NCBI GenBank assembly: GCA_963580455.1
Contig: OY756967.1
Coordinates: forward strand, 14,096,501 to 14,160,500
Length of the DNA: 64,000 nt
DNA from: Euonymus europaeus
Taxonomy: Eukaryota > Streptophyta > Magnoliopsida > Celastrales > Celastraceae
Reading direction: 5' to 3'
Shown here: positions 26,401 to 40,500 of the stretch, piece after piece
How the letters are laid out: each line of letters opens with the position of its first letter
Numbering within the stretch: position 1 is the stretch's first letter
Translations under genes and position numbers: made by a program
The notes under the pieces: generated by a model
What the model was told of the DNA's origin: nothing
Databases searched by the model: none
What the model saw: the letters and a program-made list of their open reading frames with translations, nothing else

Positions 26401-28748
26401 GCTTCCAGGATTATTTCGATGCCAAAACACAAACTTTCTATGAAAAATAGACAAAACCGCTAAAATCTCCTCCATAGAAAGAGTTGAGCAAATTCGAACT
26501 ATCAATGTTGCTCGGTGTACACTTTTTATTGTTCTTCTATGTTAAATTTTACGAAAATGAGCTTCCAGGATTATTTCGATGCCAAAACACCAACTTTTTA
26601 TGACAAATGGACAAAACCATTAAAAGCTCCCCATAGAGAGAGTTGAGCAACTTCGGACTATCAAAGTTGCTCGGTGTACACCTTATTTTGTTCTACTAAG
26701 TCAAATTTTACGAGTATAAGCTTTCAAGATTATTTCGATGCCAAAACATTAACTTTCTATGACAAATGGACAAAACCGTTAAAAGCACCTTCATAGAAAG
26801 AATTGAGCAACTTCGGACAATCAAAGTTGCACGGTGTACACTTTTTATTGTTCTTTTATGTTAAATTTTATGAAAACGAGCTTCCAGGATTTTTTTTATG
26901 CCAAAACACCAACTTTCATTGACAAATGGACAAAGCCGTTAAAAGCTCCTCCACAGAGAGAGTTGAGCAACTTTGGACTATCAAATTTGCTCGGTGTACA
27001 CTTTTTATTGTTCTTCTATGTTAAATTTTACGAAAATGAGCTTCCAGGATTATTTCGATGCCAAAACACCAACTTTTTATGACAAATGGACAAAACCGTT
27101 AAAAGTTCCTCCATAGAGAGAGTTGAGTAACTTTCGACTATCAAATTTGCTCGGTGTACACTTTTTATTGTTCTTCTATGTTAAATTTTACGAAAATGAG
27201 CTTCCAGGATTATTTCGATGCCAAAACACAAACTTTCTATGACAAATGGACAAAACCGTTAAAAGCTCCTCCATACAGAGAGTTGGGCAACTTCGGACAA
27301 TCAAAGTTGCTCGTTGTACACTTTTTATTGTTCTACTAAGTCAAATTTTACGAGTATAAGCTTTCAAGATTATTTCAATGCCAAAACATTAACTTTCTAT
27401 GACAAATGAACAAAACCGTTAAAAGCTCCTCCATAGAGAGAGTTGAGCAACTTTGGACTATCAAAGTTGCTCCGTCTACACCTTATATTGTTCTTCTATG
27501 TTAAATTTGACGTAAATGAGCTTCCAGCATTATTTTGATGCCAAAACAGCAACTTTCTATGACAAATGGACAAAACCATTAAAAGCTCCTCCATAGAGAG
27601 AGTTGAGCAACTTCGGACTATCAAGGTTGCTCTGTGTACACTTTTTATTGTTCTTCTATGTTAAATTTTACGAAAATGAGCTTCCAGGATTATTTCGATG
27701 CCAAAACACCAACTTTCTATGACAAATAGACAAAACAGTTAAAATCTCCTCCATAGAGAGAGTTGAGCAACTTCGGACTCTTAAAGTTGCTCGGTGTACA
27801 CTTTTTATTGTTCTTCTATGTTAAATTTTACGAAAATGAGCTCCAGGATTATTTCGATGCCAAAACAACATATTTCTATGACAAATCGACAAAACCGTTA
27901 AAATCTCCCCCATAGAGAGAGTTGAGCAACTTCGGACTATCAAAGTTGCTCGGTGTACACTTTATATTGTTCTACTAAGTCAAATTTTACGAGTATAAGC
28001 TTTCAAGATTATTTCGATGCAAAAACATTAACTTTCTATGACAAATGGACAAAACCGTTAAAAGCACCTTCATAGAAAGTGTTGAGCAACCTCGGACAAT
28101 CGAAGTTGCCCGGTGTACACTTTTTATTGTTCTTTTATGTTAAATTTTACGAAAATAAGCTTCCAGGATTATTTCGATGCCAAAACACCAACTTTCTACG
28201 ACAAATTGACAACCGTTAAAAGCTCCTCCATAGAGAGAGTTGGTCAAATTCGGACAATCAAAGTTGCTCGGTGTACACTTTATATTGTTCTACTAAGTAA
28301 ATTTTTTTGAGTATAAGCTTTCAAGATTATTTCGATGCCAAAACATTAACTTTCTATGACAAATGGACAAAACCGTTAAAAGCACCTTCATAGAAAGAGT
28401 TGAGCAACTTCGGACAATCAAAGTTGCTCGGTGTACACTTTTTATTGTTCTTTTATGTTAAATTTTACGAAAATTAGCTTCCAGGATTTTTTCGATGCCA
28501 AAATACCAACTTTCTATGACAAATGGAAAAAACCGTTAGAAGCTCCTCCATAGAGATAGTTGAGCAACTTCGAACTATCAAAGTTGCTCTGTGTACACTT
28601 TTTATTGTTCTTCTATGTTAAATTTGACGTAAATGAGCTTCCAGGATTATTTTGATGCCAAAACAACAACTTTCTATGACAAATGGACAAAACCATTAAA
28701 AGCTCCTCCATAGAGAGAGTTGAGCAACTTTGCACTATCAAAGTTGCT
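23467..28748 (+). repeat. 33-monomer segmental duplication, copy 2
   Basis: This is the partner of 17,869-23,150, with the same monomer order and the same rare variants at a 5,598-bp offset. Examples are GACAAACCGGAAAAAACC, GATTTTTTTTATGCC, and the ATTGACAACCGTT deletion monomer. Differences seen include ATAGAAGGAG near 24,714, CTACGTTAAATT near 26,217 and AAAATAAGCTTCC near 28,153. The very low divergence points to a recent unequal exchange or other segmental copying event. Confidence 0.9.
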
Positions 28749-30324
28749 CGGTGTACACCTTATATTGTTCTAGTAAGTCAAATTTTACGAGTATAAGCTT
28801 CCAAGATTATTTCGATGCCAAAACATTAACTTTCTGTGACAAATGGACAAAACCTTAAAAAGCACCTTCATAGAAAGAGTGGGGCAACTTCGGACTATCA
28901 AAGTTGCTCGGTGTACACTTTTTATTGTTTTTCTATGTTAAATTTTACGAAAATGAGCTTCTAGGATTATTTCGATGCCAAAACACCAACTTTCTATGAC
29001 AAACGGACAAAACCGTTAAAAGCTCCTCCAAAGAGAGTTGAGCAACTTCGGACCATCAAATTTGCTCGGTGTACACTTTTTATTGTTTTTCTATGTTAAA
29101 TTTCACGAAAATGAGCTTCCAGGATTATTTCGATGCCAAACCACCAACTTTCAATGACAAATGGACAAAACCGTTAAAAGCTCCTCCATAGTTAGAGTTC
29201 GGCAACTTCGGGCAATCAAAGTTGCTAGGTGTCACTTTATATTGTTTTACTAAGTCAAATTTTAGGAGTATAAGCTTTCAAGATTATTTCGATGCCAAAA
29301 CATTAACTTTCAATGACAAATGGACAAAACCGTTAAAAGCACCTCCATAGATAGAGTTGAGCAACTTCGGACAATCAAAGTTGCACGGTGTACACTTTTT
29401 ATTGTTCTTTTATGTTAAATTTTATGAAAATGAGCTTCCAGGATTATTTTGATGCCAAAACAACAACTTTCTATGACAAATGGACAAAACCATTAAAAGC
29501 TCCTCCATAGAGAGAGTTGAGCAACTTTGCACTATCAAAGTTGCTCGGTGTACACCTTATATTGTTCTACTAAGTCAAATTTTACGAGTATAAGCTTTCA
29601 AGATTATTTCGATGCCAAAACACCAACTTTCTATGACAAATGGAAAAAACCGTTAAAAGCTCCTCCATAGAGAGAGTTGAGCAACTTCGGACTATCAAAG
29701 TTGCTCGGTGTACACTTTTCTTTTGTTCTTTTATGTTAAATTTTACGAAAATGAGCTTCCAGGATTATTTCGATACCAAAACAACAACTTTTTATGACAA
29801 ATGGACAAAACCATTAAAAGCTCCTCCATAGAGAGAGTTGAGGAACTTCGGACTATCAAAGTTGCTCGGTGTAGACTTTTATTGTTCTTCTATGTTAAAT
29901 TTTACGAAAATGAGCTTCCAGGATTATTTCGATTCCAAAACAGCAACTTTCTATAACAAATGGACAAAACCGTTAAAAGCTCCTCCATAGAGAGAGTTGA
30001 GCAACTTCGGACTTTCAAAGTTGCTCCGTGTAATTTTTTATTGTTCTTCTATGTTAAATTTGAAGTAAATGAGCCTCTAGGATTATTTTGATGCCAAAAC
30101 ACCATCTTTCTATGACAAATGGACAAAACCGTTAAGAGCTCCTCCATAGATAGAGTTGAGCAACTTCGGACTATCAATCTTGCTCGGTGTACACCTTATA
30201 TTGTTCTATTAAGTCAAATTTTACGAGTATAAGCTTCAAAGATTATTTCGATGCCAAAACATTAACTTTCTGTGACAAATGGACAAAACCGTAAAAAGCA
30301 CATTTATAGAAAGAGTTGAGCAAC

Positions 30325-32310
30325 TTCGGACTATCAAAGTTGCTCGGTGTACACTTTTTATTGTTCTTCTATGTTAAATTTTAATAAAAATAAGCTTTGA
30401 GGATTATTTCGATGCAAAAACACCAACTTTCTATGAAAAATGGACAAAACCGTTAAAAGCTCCTCCATAGAGAGAGTTGGGCAACTTCGGACAATCAAAG
30501 TTGCTCGGTGTACACTTTATATTGTTCTACTAAGTCAAATTTTACGAGTATAAGCTTTCAAGATTATTTCGATGCCAAAACAATAACTTTCTATTATAAA
30601 TGGACAAAACCGTTAAAAGCACCTTCATAGAAAGAGTTGAGCAACTTCGGACAATCAAAGTTGCACGGTGTACACTTTTAATTGTTCTTTTATGTTAATT
30701 TTTACGAAAATGAGTTCCAGGATTATTTCGATGCCAAAACACCAACTTTCTATGACAAATGGAGAAAACCGTTAAAAGCTCCTCCATAGAGAGAGTTGGG
30801 CAACTTCGGACAATCAAAGTTGCTCGGTGTACACTTTATATTGTTCTACTAAGTCAAATTTTACGAGTTTAAGCTTTCAAGATTATTTCGATGCCAAAAC
30901 AATAACTTTCTATGACAAATGGACAAAACTGTTAAAAGCACCTTCATAGAAAGAGTTGAGCAACTTCGGACAATCAAAGTTGCTCGGTGTACACTTTTTA
31001 TTGTTCTTTTATGTTAAATTTTACGAAAATGGGCTTCCAAGATTTTTTCGATGCCAAAATACCAAGTTTCTATGACAAATGGAAAAAACCGTTAAAAGCT
31101 CCTCCATAGAGAGAGTTGAGCAACTTCGGACTATCAAAGTTGCTCCGTGTACACTTTTTATTGTTCTTCTATGTTAAATTTGACGTAAATGAGCTTCCAG
31201 GATTATTTTGATGCCAAAACAGCAACTTTCTATGACAAATGGACAAAACCGTTAAAAGCTCCTCTATAGAGAGAGTTGAGCAACTTCGGACTATCAAAGT
31301 TGCTCGGTGTACACATTATATTGTTCTACTAAGTCAAATTTTACGAGTATAAGCTTCCAAGATTATTTCGATGCCAAAACATTAACTTTCTGTGACAAAT
31401 GGACAAAACCGTAAAAAGCATCTTCATAGAAAGTGTTGAGCAACTTCGGAATACCATAGTTGCTCGGTGTACACTTTTTATTGTTCTTCTATGTTAAATT
31501 TTACGAAAATGAGCTTCCAAGATTATTTCGATGCTAAAAGACCAACTTTCTATGACAAATAGACAAAACCGTTAAAATCTCTTCGATAGAGAGAGTTGAG
31601 CAACTTCGGACTATCAAAGTTGCTCGGTGTACACTTTTTATTGTTCTTCTATGTTAAATTTTATGAAAATGAGCTTCCAGGATTATTTCGATGCCAAAAC
31701 ACCAACTTTCAATGACAAATGGACAAAGCCGTTAAAAGCTCCTCCACAGAGAGAGTTGAGTAACTTTGGACTATCAAATTTGCTCGGTGTACACTTTTTA
31801 TTGTTCTTCTATGTTAAATTTTACGAAAATGAGCTTCCAGGATTATTTCGATGCCAAAACACCAACTTTCTATGACAAATGGACAAAACCGTTAAAAGCT
31901 CCTCCACAGAGAGAGTTGAGTAACTTTGGACTATCAAATTTGCTCGGTGTACACTTTTTATTGTTTTTCTATGTTAAATTTTACGAAAATGAGCTTCCAG
32001 GATTATTTCGATGCCAAAACATCAACTTTCTATGACAAATGGACAAAACCGTAAAAAGCTCCTCCATAGAGAGAGTTGGGCAACTTCGGACATTCAAAGT
32101 TGCTCGTTGTACACTTTTTATTGTTCTACAAAGTCAAATTTTACGAGTATAAGCTTTCAAGATTATTTCGATGCCAAAACAATAACTTTCTATGACAAAT
32201 GAACAAAACCGTTAAAAGCACCTTCATAGAAAAAGTTGAGCAACTTCGGACAATCAAAGTTGCTCGGTGTACACTTTTTATTGTTATTTTATGTTAAATT
32301 TTACGAAAAT
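30325..32310 (+). repeat. 2-kb block present three times (copy 1)
   Basis: This segment matches 38,643-40,628 at an offset of 8,318 bp (52 monomers less 2 bases). It matches again from about 42,960. All three share AATTTTAATAAAAATAAGC, the CTATTATAAATGG variant, CACGGTGTACACTTTTAATTG, AAAAGACCAACTTTC with ATCTCTTCGATAG, and the ACAGAGAGAGTTGAGTAACT monomer. This first copy has the last monomer twice in tandem, as does the copy at 40 kb. It merges to the right with the block shared with 12.4-17.6 kb. Confidence 0.8.
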
Positions 32311-35300
32311 GAGCTTCTAGGATTTTTTCGATGACAAAATACCAACTTTCTATGATAAATGGGCAAAACCGTTAAAAGCTCCTCCATAGAGAGAGTTGAG
32401 CAACTTCGGACTATCAAAGTTGCTCCGTGTACACTTTCTATTTTTCTTCTATGTTAAATTTGACGTAAATGAGCTTTCAGGATTATTTTGATGCGAAAAC
32501 AGCAACTTTCTTTGACAAATAGACAAAACCGTTAAAAGCTCCTCCATAGAGAGAGTTGAGCAACTTCGGACTATCAAAGTTGTTCCGTGTACACTTTTTA
32601 TTGTTCTTCTATGTTAAATTTGACGTAAATGAGCTTCCAGGATTATTTTGATGCCAAAACAGCAACTTTCTATGACAAATGGACAAAACTGTTAAAAGCT
32701 CCCCCATAGAGATAGTTGAGCAACTTCGGACTATCAAAGTTGCTCGGTGTACACTTTATATTGTTCTACTAAGTCAAATTTTACGAGTATAAGCTTTCAA
32801 GATTATTTCGATGCCAAAACATTAACTTTCTATGACAAATGGAAAAAACCGTTAAAAGCACCTTCATAGAAAGAGTTGAGAAACTTCGGACAATCAAAGT
32901 TGCACGGTGTACACTTTTTATTGTTCTTTTATGTTAAATTTTACGAAAATGAGCTTCCAGGATTTTTTCGCTGCCAAAATACCAACTTTCTATGACAAAC
33001 CGGAAAAAACCGTTAAAAGCTACTCCATAGAGAGAGTTGAGCAACTTCGGACTATCAAAGTTGCTCCGTGTACACTTTTTATTGTTCTTCTACGTTAAAT
33101 TTGACGTAAATGAGCTTCCGGGATTATTTCGATGTCAAAACACCAACTTTCTATGACAAATGGACAAAACCATTAAAACCTCCTCCATAGAGAGAGTTGA
33201 GCAACTTCGGACTATCAAAGTTGCTCGGTGTACACCTTATTTGGTTCTACTAAGTCAAATTTTACTAGTATAAGCTTCCAAGATTATTTCGATGCCAAAA
33301 CATTAACTTTCTGTGACAAATGGACAAAACCGTAAAAAGCACCTTCATAGAAAGAGTTGAGCAACTTCGCACTATCAAAGTTGCTCGGTGTACACTTTTT
33401 ATTGTTCTTCTCTGTTAAATTTTACGAAAATGAGCTTCCAAGATTATTTCGATGCCAAAACACCAACTTTCTACGACAAATAGACAAAACCGTTAAAATC
33501 TCCTCCATAGAGAGAGTTGAGCAACTTCGGACTATCAAAGTTGCTCGGTGTACACTTTTTATTGTTCTTCTATGTTAAATTTTTATTAAAATGAGCTTCC
33601 AGGATTATTTCGATGCCAAAACACCTACTTTCTATGACAAATGGACAAAGCCGTTAAAAGCTTCTCCACAGAGAGAGTTGAGCAACTTTGGACAATCAAA
33701 TTAGTTCGGTGTACACTTTTTATTGTTCTTCTATGTTAAATTTTACGAAAATGAGCTTCCAGGATTATTTCGATGCCAAAACACAAACTTTCTATGAAAA
33801 ATAGACAAAACCGTTAAAATCTCCTCCAAAGAAAGAGTTGAGCAACTTCGAACTATCAAAGTTGCTCGGTGTACACTTTTTATTGTTCTTCTATGTTAAA
33901 TTTTACGAAAATGAGCTTCCAGGATTATTTCGATGCCAAAACACCAATTTTCTATGACAAATGGACAAAACCATTAAAAGCTCCCCCATAGAGAGAGTTC
34001 AGCAACTTCGGACTATCAAAGTTGCTCGGTGTACACTTTATATTGTTTTACTAAGTCAAATTTTATGAGTATAAGCTTTCAAGATTATTTCGATGCCAAA
34101 ACATTAACTTTCTATAACAAATGGACAAAACCGTTAAAAGCACCTTCATAGAAAGAGTTGAGCAACTTCGGACAATCAAAGTTGCACGGTGTACACTTTT
34201 TATTGTTCCTTTATGTTAAATTTTATGAAAATGAGCTTCCAGGATTTTTTCGATGCCAAAACACCAACTTTCATTGACAAATGGACAAAGCCGTTAAAAG
34301 CTCCTCCACAGAGAGAGTTGAGCAACTTTGGACTATCAAATTTGCTCGGTGTACACTTTTTATTGTTCTTCTATGTTAAATTTTACGAAAATGAGCTTCC
34401 AGGATTATTTCGATGCCAAAACACCAACTTTCTATGACAAATGGACAAAACCGTTAAAAGCTCCTCCATAGAGAGAGTTGGGCAACTTCGGACAATCAAA
34501 GTTGCTCGTTGTACACTTTTTATTGTTCTACTAAGTCAAATTTTACGAGTATAAGCTTTCAAGATTATTTCAATGCCAAAACATTAACTTTCTATGACAA
34601 ATGAACAAAACCGTTAAAAGCTCCTCCATAGAGAGAGTTGAGCAACTTTGGACTATCAAAGTTGCTCCGTCTACACTTTTTATTGTTCTTCTATGTTAAA
34701 TTTGACGTAAATGAGCTTCCAACATTATTTTGATGCCAAAACAGCAACTTTCTATGACAAATGGACAAAACCAGTAAAAGCTCCTCCATAGAGAGAGTTG
34801 AGCAACTTCGGACTATCAAGGTTGCTCTGTGTACACTTTTCATTGTTCTTCTATGTTAAATTTGATGTAAATGAGCTTCCAGGATTATTTTGATGCCAAA
34901 ACAACAACTTTCTACGATAAATGGAAAAAACCGTTAAAAGCTCCCCCATAGAGAGAGTTGAGGAACTTCGGACTATCAAAGTTGCTCGGTGAACACCTTA
35001 TATTGTTCTACTAAGTCAAATTTTACGAGTATAAGCTTTCAAGATTATTTCGATTCCAAAACATTAACTTTCTGTGGCAAATGGACAAAACCGTAAAATG
35101 CACCTTCATAGAAAGAGTTGAGCAACTTCGGACTATCAAAGTTGCTCGGTGTACACTTTTTATTGTTCTTCTATGTTAAATTTTACGAAAATGAGCTTCC
35201 AGGATTATTTCGATGCCAAAACACAAACTTTCTATGACAAATAGACAAAACCGTTAAAATCTCCTCCATAGAGAGAGTTGAGCAACTTCGGACTATTAAA

Positions 35301-37559
35301 GTTGCTCGGTGTACACTTTTTATTGTTCTTCTATGTTAAATTTTACGAAAATGAGCTACAGGATTATTTCGATGCCAAAACAACAACTTTCTATGACAAA
35401 TCGACAAAACCGTTAAAAGCTCCCCCATAGAGAGATTTGAGCAACTTCGGACTATCAAAGTTGCTCGGTGTACAGTTTTTATTGTTCTACTAAGTCAAAT
35501 TTTACGAGTATAAGCTTTCAAGATTATTTCGATACAAAAACATTAACTTTCTATGACAAAAGGACAAAACCGTTAAAAGCACCTTCATAGAAAGTGTTGA
35601 GCAACCTCGGACAATCGAAGTTGCCCGGTGTACACTTTTTATTGTTCTTTTATGTTAAATTTTACGAAAATGAGCTTCCAGGATTATTTCGATGCCAAAA
35701 CACCAACTTTCTATGACAAATGGACAAAACCGTTAAAAGCTCCTCCATAGAGAGAGTTGGGCAACTTCGGACAATCAAAGTTGCTCGTTGTACACTTTTT
35801 ATTGTTCTACTAAGTCAAATTTTACGAGTATAAGCTTTCAAGATTATTTCAATGCCAAAACATTAACTTTCTATGACAAATGAACAAAACCGTTAAAAGC
35901 TCCTCCATAGAGAGAGTTGAGCAACTTTGGACTATCAAAGTTGCTCCGTCTACACTTTTTATTGTTCTTCTATGTTAAATTTCACGTAAATGAGCTTCCA
36001 GCATTATTTTGATGCCAAAACAGCAACTTTCTATGACAAATGGACAAAACCGTTAAAAGCTCCTCCATAGAGAGAGTTGGGCAACTTCGGACAATCAAAG
36101 TTGCTCGTTGTACACTTTTTATTGTTCTACTAAGTGAAATTTGACGAGAATAAGCTTTCAAGATTATTTCGATGCCAAAACATTAACTTTCTGTGGCAAA
36201 TGGACAAAACCGTAAAATGCACCTTCATAGAAAGAGTTGAGAAACTTCGGACTATCAAAGTTGCTCGGTGTACACTTTTTATTGTTCTTCTATGTTAAAT
36301 TTTACGAAAATGAGCTTCCAGGATTATTTCGATGCCAAAACACCAACTTTCAATGACAAATAGACAAAACCGTTAAAATCTCCTCCATAGAGAGAGTTGA
36401 GCAACTTCGGACTATTAAAGTTGCTCGGTGTACACTTTTTATTGTTCTTCTATGTTAAATTTTACGAAAATGAGTTACAGGATTATTTCGATGCCAAAAC
36501 AACAACTTTCTATGACAAATCGACAAAACCGTTAAAAGCTCCCCCATAGAGAGAGTTGAGCAACTTCGGACTATCAAAGTTGCTCGGTGTACACTTTATA
36601 TTGTTCTACTAAGTCAAATTTTACGAGTATAAGCTTTCAAGATTATTTCGATGCAAAAACATTAACTTTCTATGACAAATGGACAAAACCGTTAAAAGCA
36701 CCTTCATAGAAAGTGTTGAGCAACCTCGGACAATCGAAGTTGCCCGGTGTACACTTTTTATTGTTCTTTTATGTTAAATTTTACGAAAATGAGCTTCCAG
36801 GATTATTTCGATGCCAAAACACCAAATTTCTACGACAAATTGACAACCGTTAAAAGCTCCTCCATAGAGAGAGTTGGGCAAATTCGGACAATCAAAGTTG
36901 CTCGGTGTACACTTTATATTGTTCTACTAAGTCAAATTTTTTGAGTATAAGCTTTCAAGATTATTTCGATGCCAAAACATTAACTTTCTATGACAATTGG
37001 ACAAAACCGTTAAAAGCACCTTCATAGAAAGAGTTGAGCAACTTCGGACAATCAAAGTTGCTCGGTGTACACTTTTTATTGTTCTTTTATGTTAAATTTT
37101 ACGAATATTAGCTTCCAGGATTTTTTCGATGCCAAAATACCAACTTTCTATGACAAATGGAAAAAACCGTTAGAAGCTCCTCCATAGAGATAGTTGAGCA
37201 ACTTTGAACTATCAAAGTTGCTCTGTGTACACTTTTTATTGTTCTTCTATGTTAAATTTGACGTAAATGAGCTTCCAGGATTATTTTGATGCCAAAACAA
37301 CAACTTTCTATGACAAATGGACAAAACCATTAAAAGCTCCTCCATAGAGAGAGTTGAGCAACTTTGCACTATCAAAGTTGCTCGGTGTACACCTTATATT
37401 TTTCTACTAAGTCAAATTTTACGAGTATAACCTTCCAAGATTATTTCGATGCCAAAACATTAACTTTCTGTGACAAATGGACAAAACCGTAAAAAGCACC
37501 TTCATAGAAAGAGTTGGGCAACTTCGGACTATCAAAGTTGCTCGGTGAAAACTTTTTAT

Positions 37560-40500
37560 TGTTCTTCTATGTTAAATTTTACGAAAATGAGCTTCTAGGA
37601 TTATTTCGATGACAAAACACCAACTTTCTATGACAAATGGACAAAACCGTTAAAAGCTCCTCCACAGAGAGAGTTGAGCAACTTCGGACTATCAAATTTG
37701 CTCGGTGTACACTTTTTATTGTTCTTCTATGTTAAATTTTACGAAAATGAGCTTCCAGGATTATTTCGATGCCAAACCACCAACTTTCAATGACAAATGG
37801 ACAAAACCGTTAAAAGCACCTCCATAGTTAGAGTTCGGCAAATTCGGACAATCAAAGTTGCTGGGTGTCACTTTATATTGTTTTACTAAGTCAAATTTTA
37901 GGAGTATAAGCTTTCAAGATTATTTCGATGCCAAAACATTAACTTTCAATGACAAATGGACAAAACCGTTAAAAGCACCTTCATAGAAAGAGTTGAGCAA
38001 CTTCGGACAATCAAAGTTGCTCGGTGTACACTTTTTATTGTTCTTTTATGTTAAATGTTACGAAAATAAACTTCCAGGATTTTTTCGATGCCAAAATACC
38101 AACTTTCTATGAAAAATGGACAAAACCGTTAAAAGCTCCTCCATAGAGAGAGTTGAGCAACTTTGGACTATCAAAGTTGCTCCGTCTACACTTTTTATTG
38201 TTCTTGTATGTTAAATTTGACAAAAATGAGCTTCCAGCATTATTTTGATGCCAAAACAGCAACTTTCTATGACAAATGGACAAAACCGTTAAAAGCTCCT
38301 CCATAGAGAGGGTTAAGCAACTTCGAACTATCAAGGTTGCTCTATGTACACTTTTCATTGTTCTTCTATGTTAAATTTGATGTAAATGAGCTTTCAGGAT
38401 TATTTTGATGCCAAAACAACAACTTTCTATGATAAATGGAAAAAACCGTTAAAAGCTCCCCCATAGAGAGAGTTGAGGAACTTCGGACTATCAAAGTTGC
38501 TCGGTGTACACCTTATATTATTCTACTAAGTCAAATTTTACGAGTATAAGCTTTCAAGATTATTTCGATGCAAAAACATTAACTTTCTGTGGCAAATGGA
38601 CAAAACCGTAAAATGCACCTTCATAGAAAGAGTTGAGCAACTTCGGACTATCAAAATTGCTCGGTGTACACTTTTTATTGTTCTTCTATGTTAAATTTTA
38701 ATAAAAATAAGCTTCGAGGATTATTTCGATGCCAAAACACCAACTTTCTATGAAAAATTGACAAAACCGTTAAAAGCTCCTCCATAGAGAGAGTTGGGCA
38801 ACTTCGGACAATCAAAGTTGCTCGGTGTACACTTTATATTGTTCTACTAAGTCAAATTTTACGAGTATAAGCTTTCAAGATTATTTCAATGCCAAAACAA
38901 TAACTTTCTATTATAAATGGACAAAACCGTTAAAAGCACCTTCATAGAAAGAGTTGAGCAACTTCGGACAATCAAAGTTGCACGGTGTACACTTTTAATT
39001 GTTCTTTTATGTTAATTTTTACGAAAATGAGCTTCCAGGATTATTTCGATACCAAAACACTAACTTTCTATGACAAATGGACAAAACCGTTAAAAGCTCC
39101 TCCATAGAGAGAGTTGGGCAACTTCGGACAATCAAAGTTGCTCGGTGTACACTTTATATTGTTCTACTAAGTCAAATTTTACGAGTATAAGCTTTCAAGA
39201 TTATTTCGATGCCAAAACATTAACTTTCTATGACAAATGGACAAAACTGTTAAAAGCACCTTCATAGAAAGAGTTGAGCAACTTCGGACAATCAAAGTTG
39301 CTCGGTGTACACTTTTTATTGTTCTTTTATGTTAAATTTTACGAAAATGAGCTTCCAAGATTTTTTCGATGCCAAAATACCAAGTTTCTATGACAAATGG
39401 AAAAAACCGTTAAAAGCTCCTCCATAGAGAGAGTTGAGCAACTTCGGACTATCAAAGTTGCTCCGTGTACACTTTTTATTGTTCTTCTATGTTAAATTTG
39501 ACGTAAATGAGCTTCCAGGATTATTTTGATGCCAAAACAGCAACTTTCTATGACAAATGGACAAAACCGTTAAAAGCTCCTCCATAGAGAGAGTTGAGCA
39601 ACTTCGGACTATCAAAGTTGCTCGGTGTACACCTTATATTGTTCTACTAAGTCAAATTTTACAAGTATAAGCTTCCAAGATTATTTCGATGCCAAAACAT
39701 TAACTTTCTGTGACAAATGGACAAAACCGTAAAAAGCATCTTCATAGAAAGTGTTGAGCAACTTCGGACTATCATAGTTGCTCGGTGTACACTTTTTATT
39801 GTTCTTCTATGTTAAATTTTACGAAAATGAGCTTCCAAGATTATTTCGATGCTAAAAGACCAACTTTCTATGACAAATAGACAAAACCGTTAAAATCTCT
39901 TCGATAGAGAGAGTTGAGCAACTTCGGACTATCAAAGTTGCTCGGTGTACACTTTTTATTGTTCTTCTATGTTAAATTTTATGAAAATGAGCTTCCAGGA
40001 TTATTTCGATGCCAAAACACCAACTTTCAATGACAAATGGACAAAGCCGTTAAAAGCTCCTCCACAGAGAGAGTTGAGTAACTTTGGACTATCAAATTTG
40101 CTCGGTGTACACTTTTTATTGTTCTTCTATGTTAAATTTTACGAAAATGAGCTTCCAGGATTATTTCGATGCCAAAACACCAACTTTCTATGACAAATGG
40201 ACAAAACCGTTAAAAGCTCCTCCACAGAGAGAGTTGAGTAACTTTGGACTATCAAATTTGCTCGGTGTACACTTTTTATTGTTCTTCTATGTTAAATTTT
40301 ACGAAAATGAGCTTCCATGATTATTTCGATGCCAAAACACCAACTTTCTATGACAAATGGACAAAACCGTTAAAAGCTCCTCCATAGAGAGAGTTGGGCA
40401 ACTTCGGACATTCAAAGTTGCTCGTTGTACACTTTTTATTGTTCTACAAAGTCAAATTTTACGAGTATAAGCTTTCAAGATTATTTCGATGCCAAAACAA

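Noticed and set aside
38107..38358. Minus-strand frames of 75-92 codons sharing a common translated sequence
   Set aside because: These are the reverse complement of the same monomers, recurring only where particular variants remove stops. The similarity among them is repeat identity, not a gene family.
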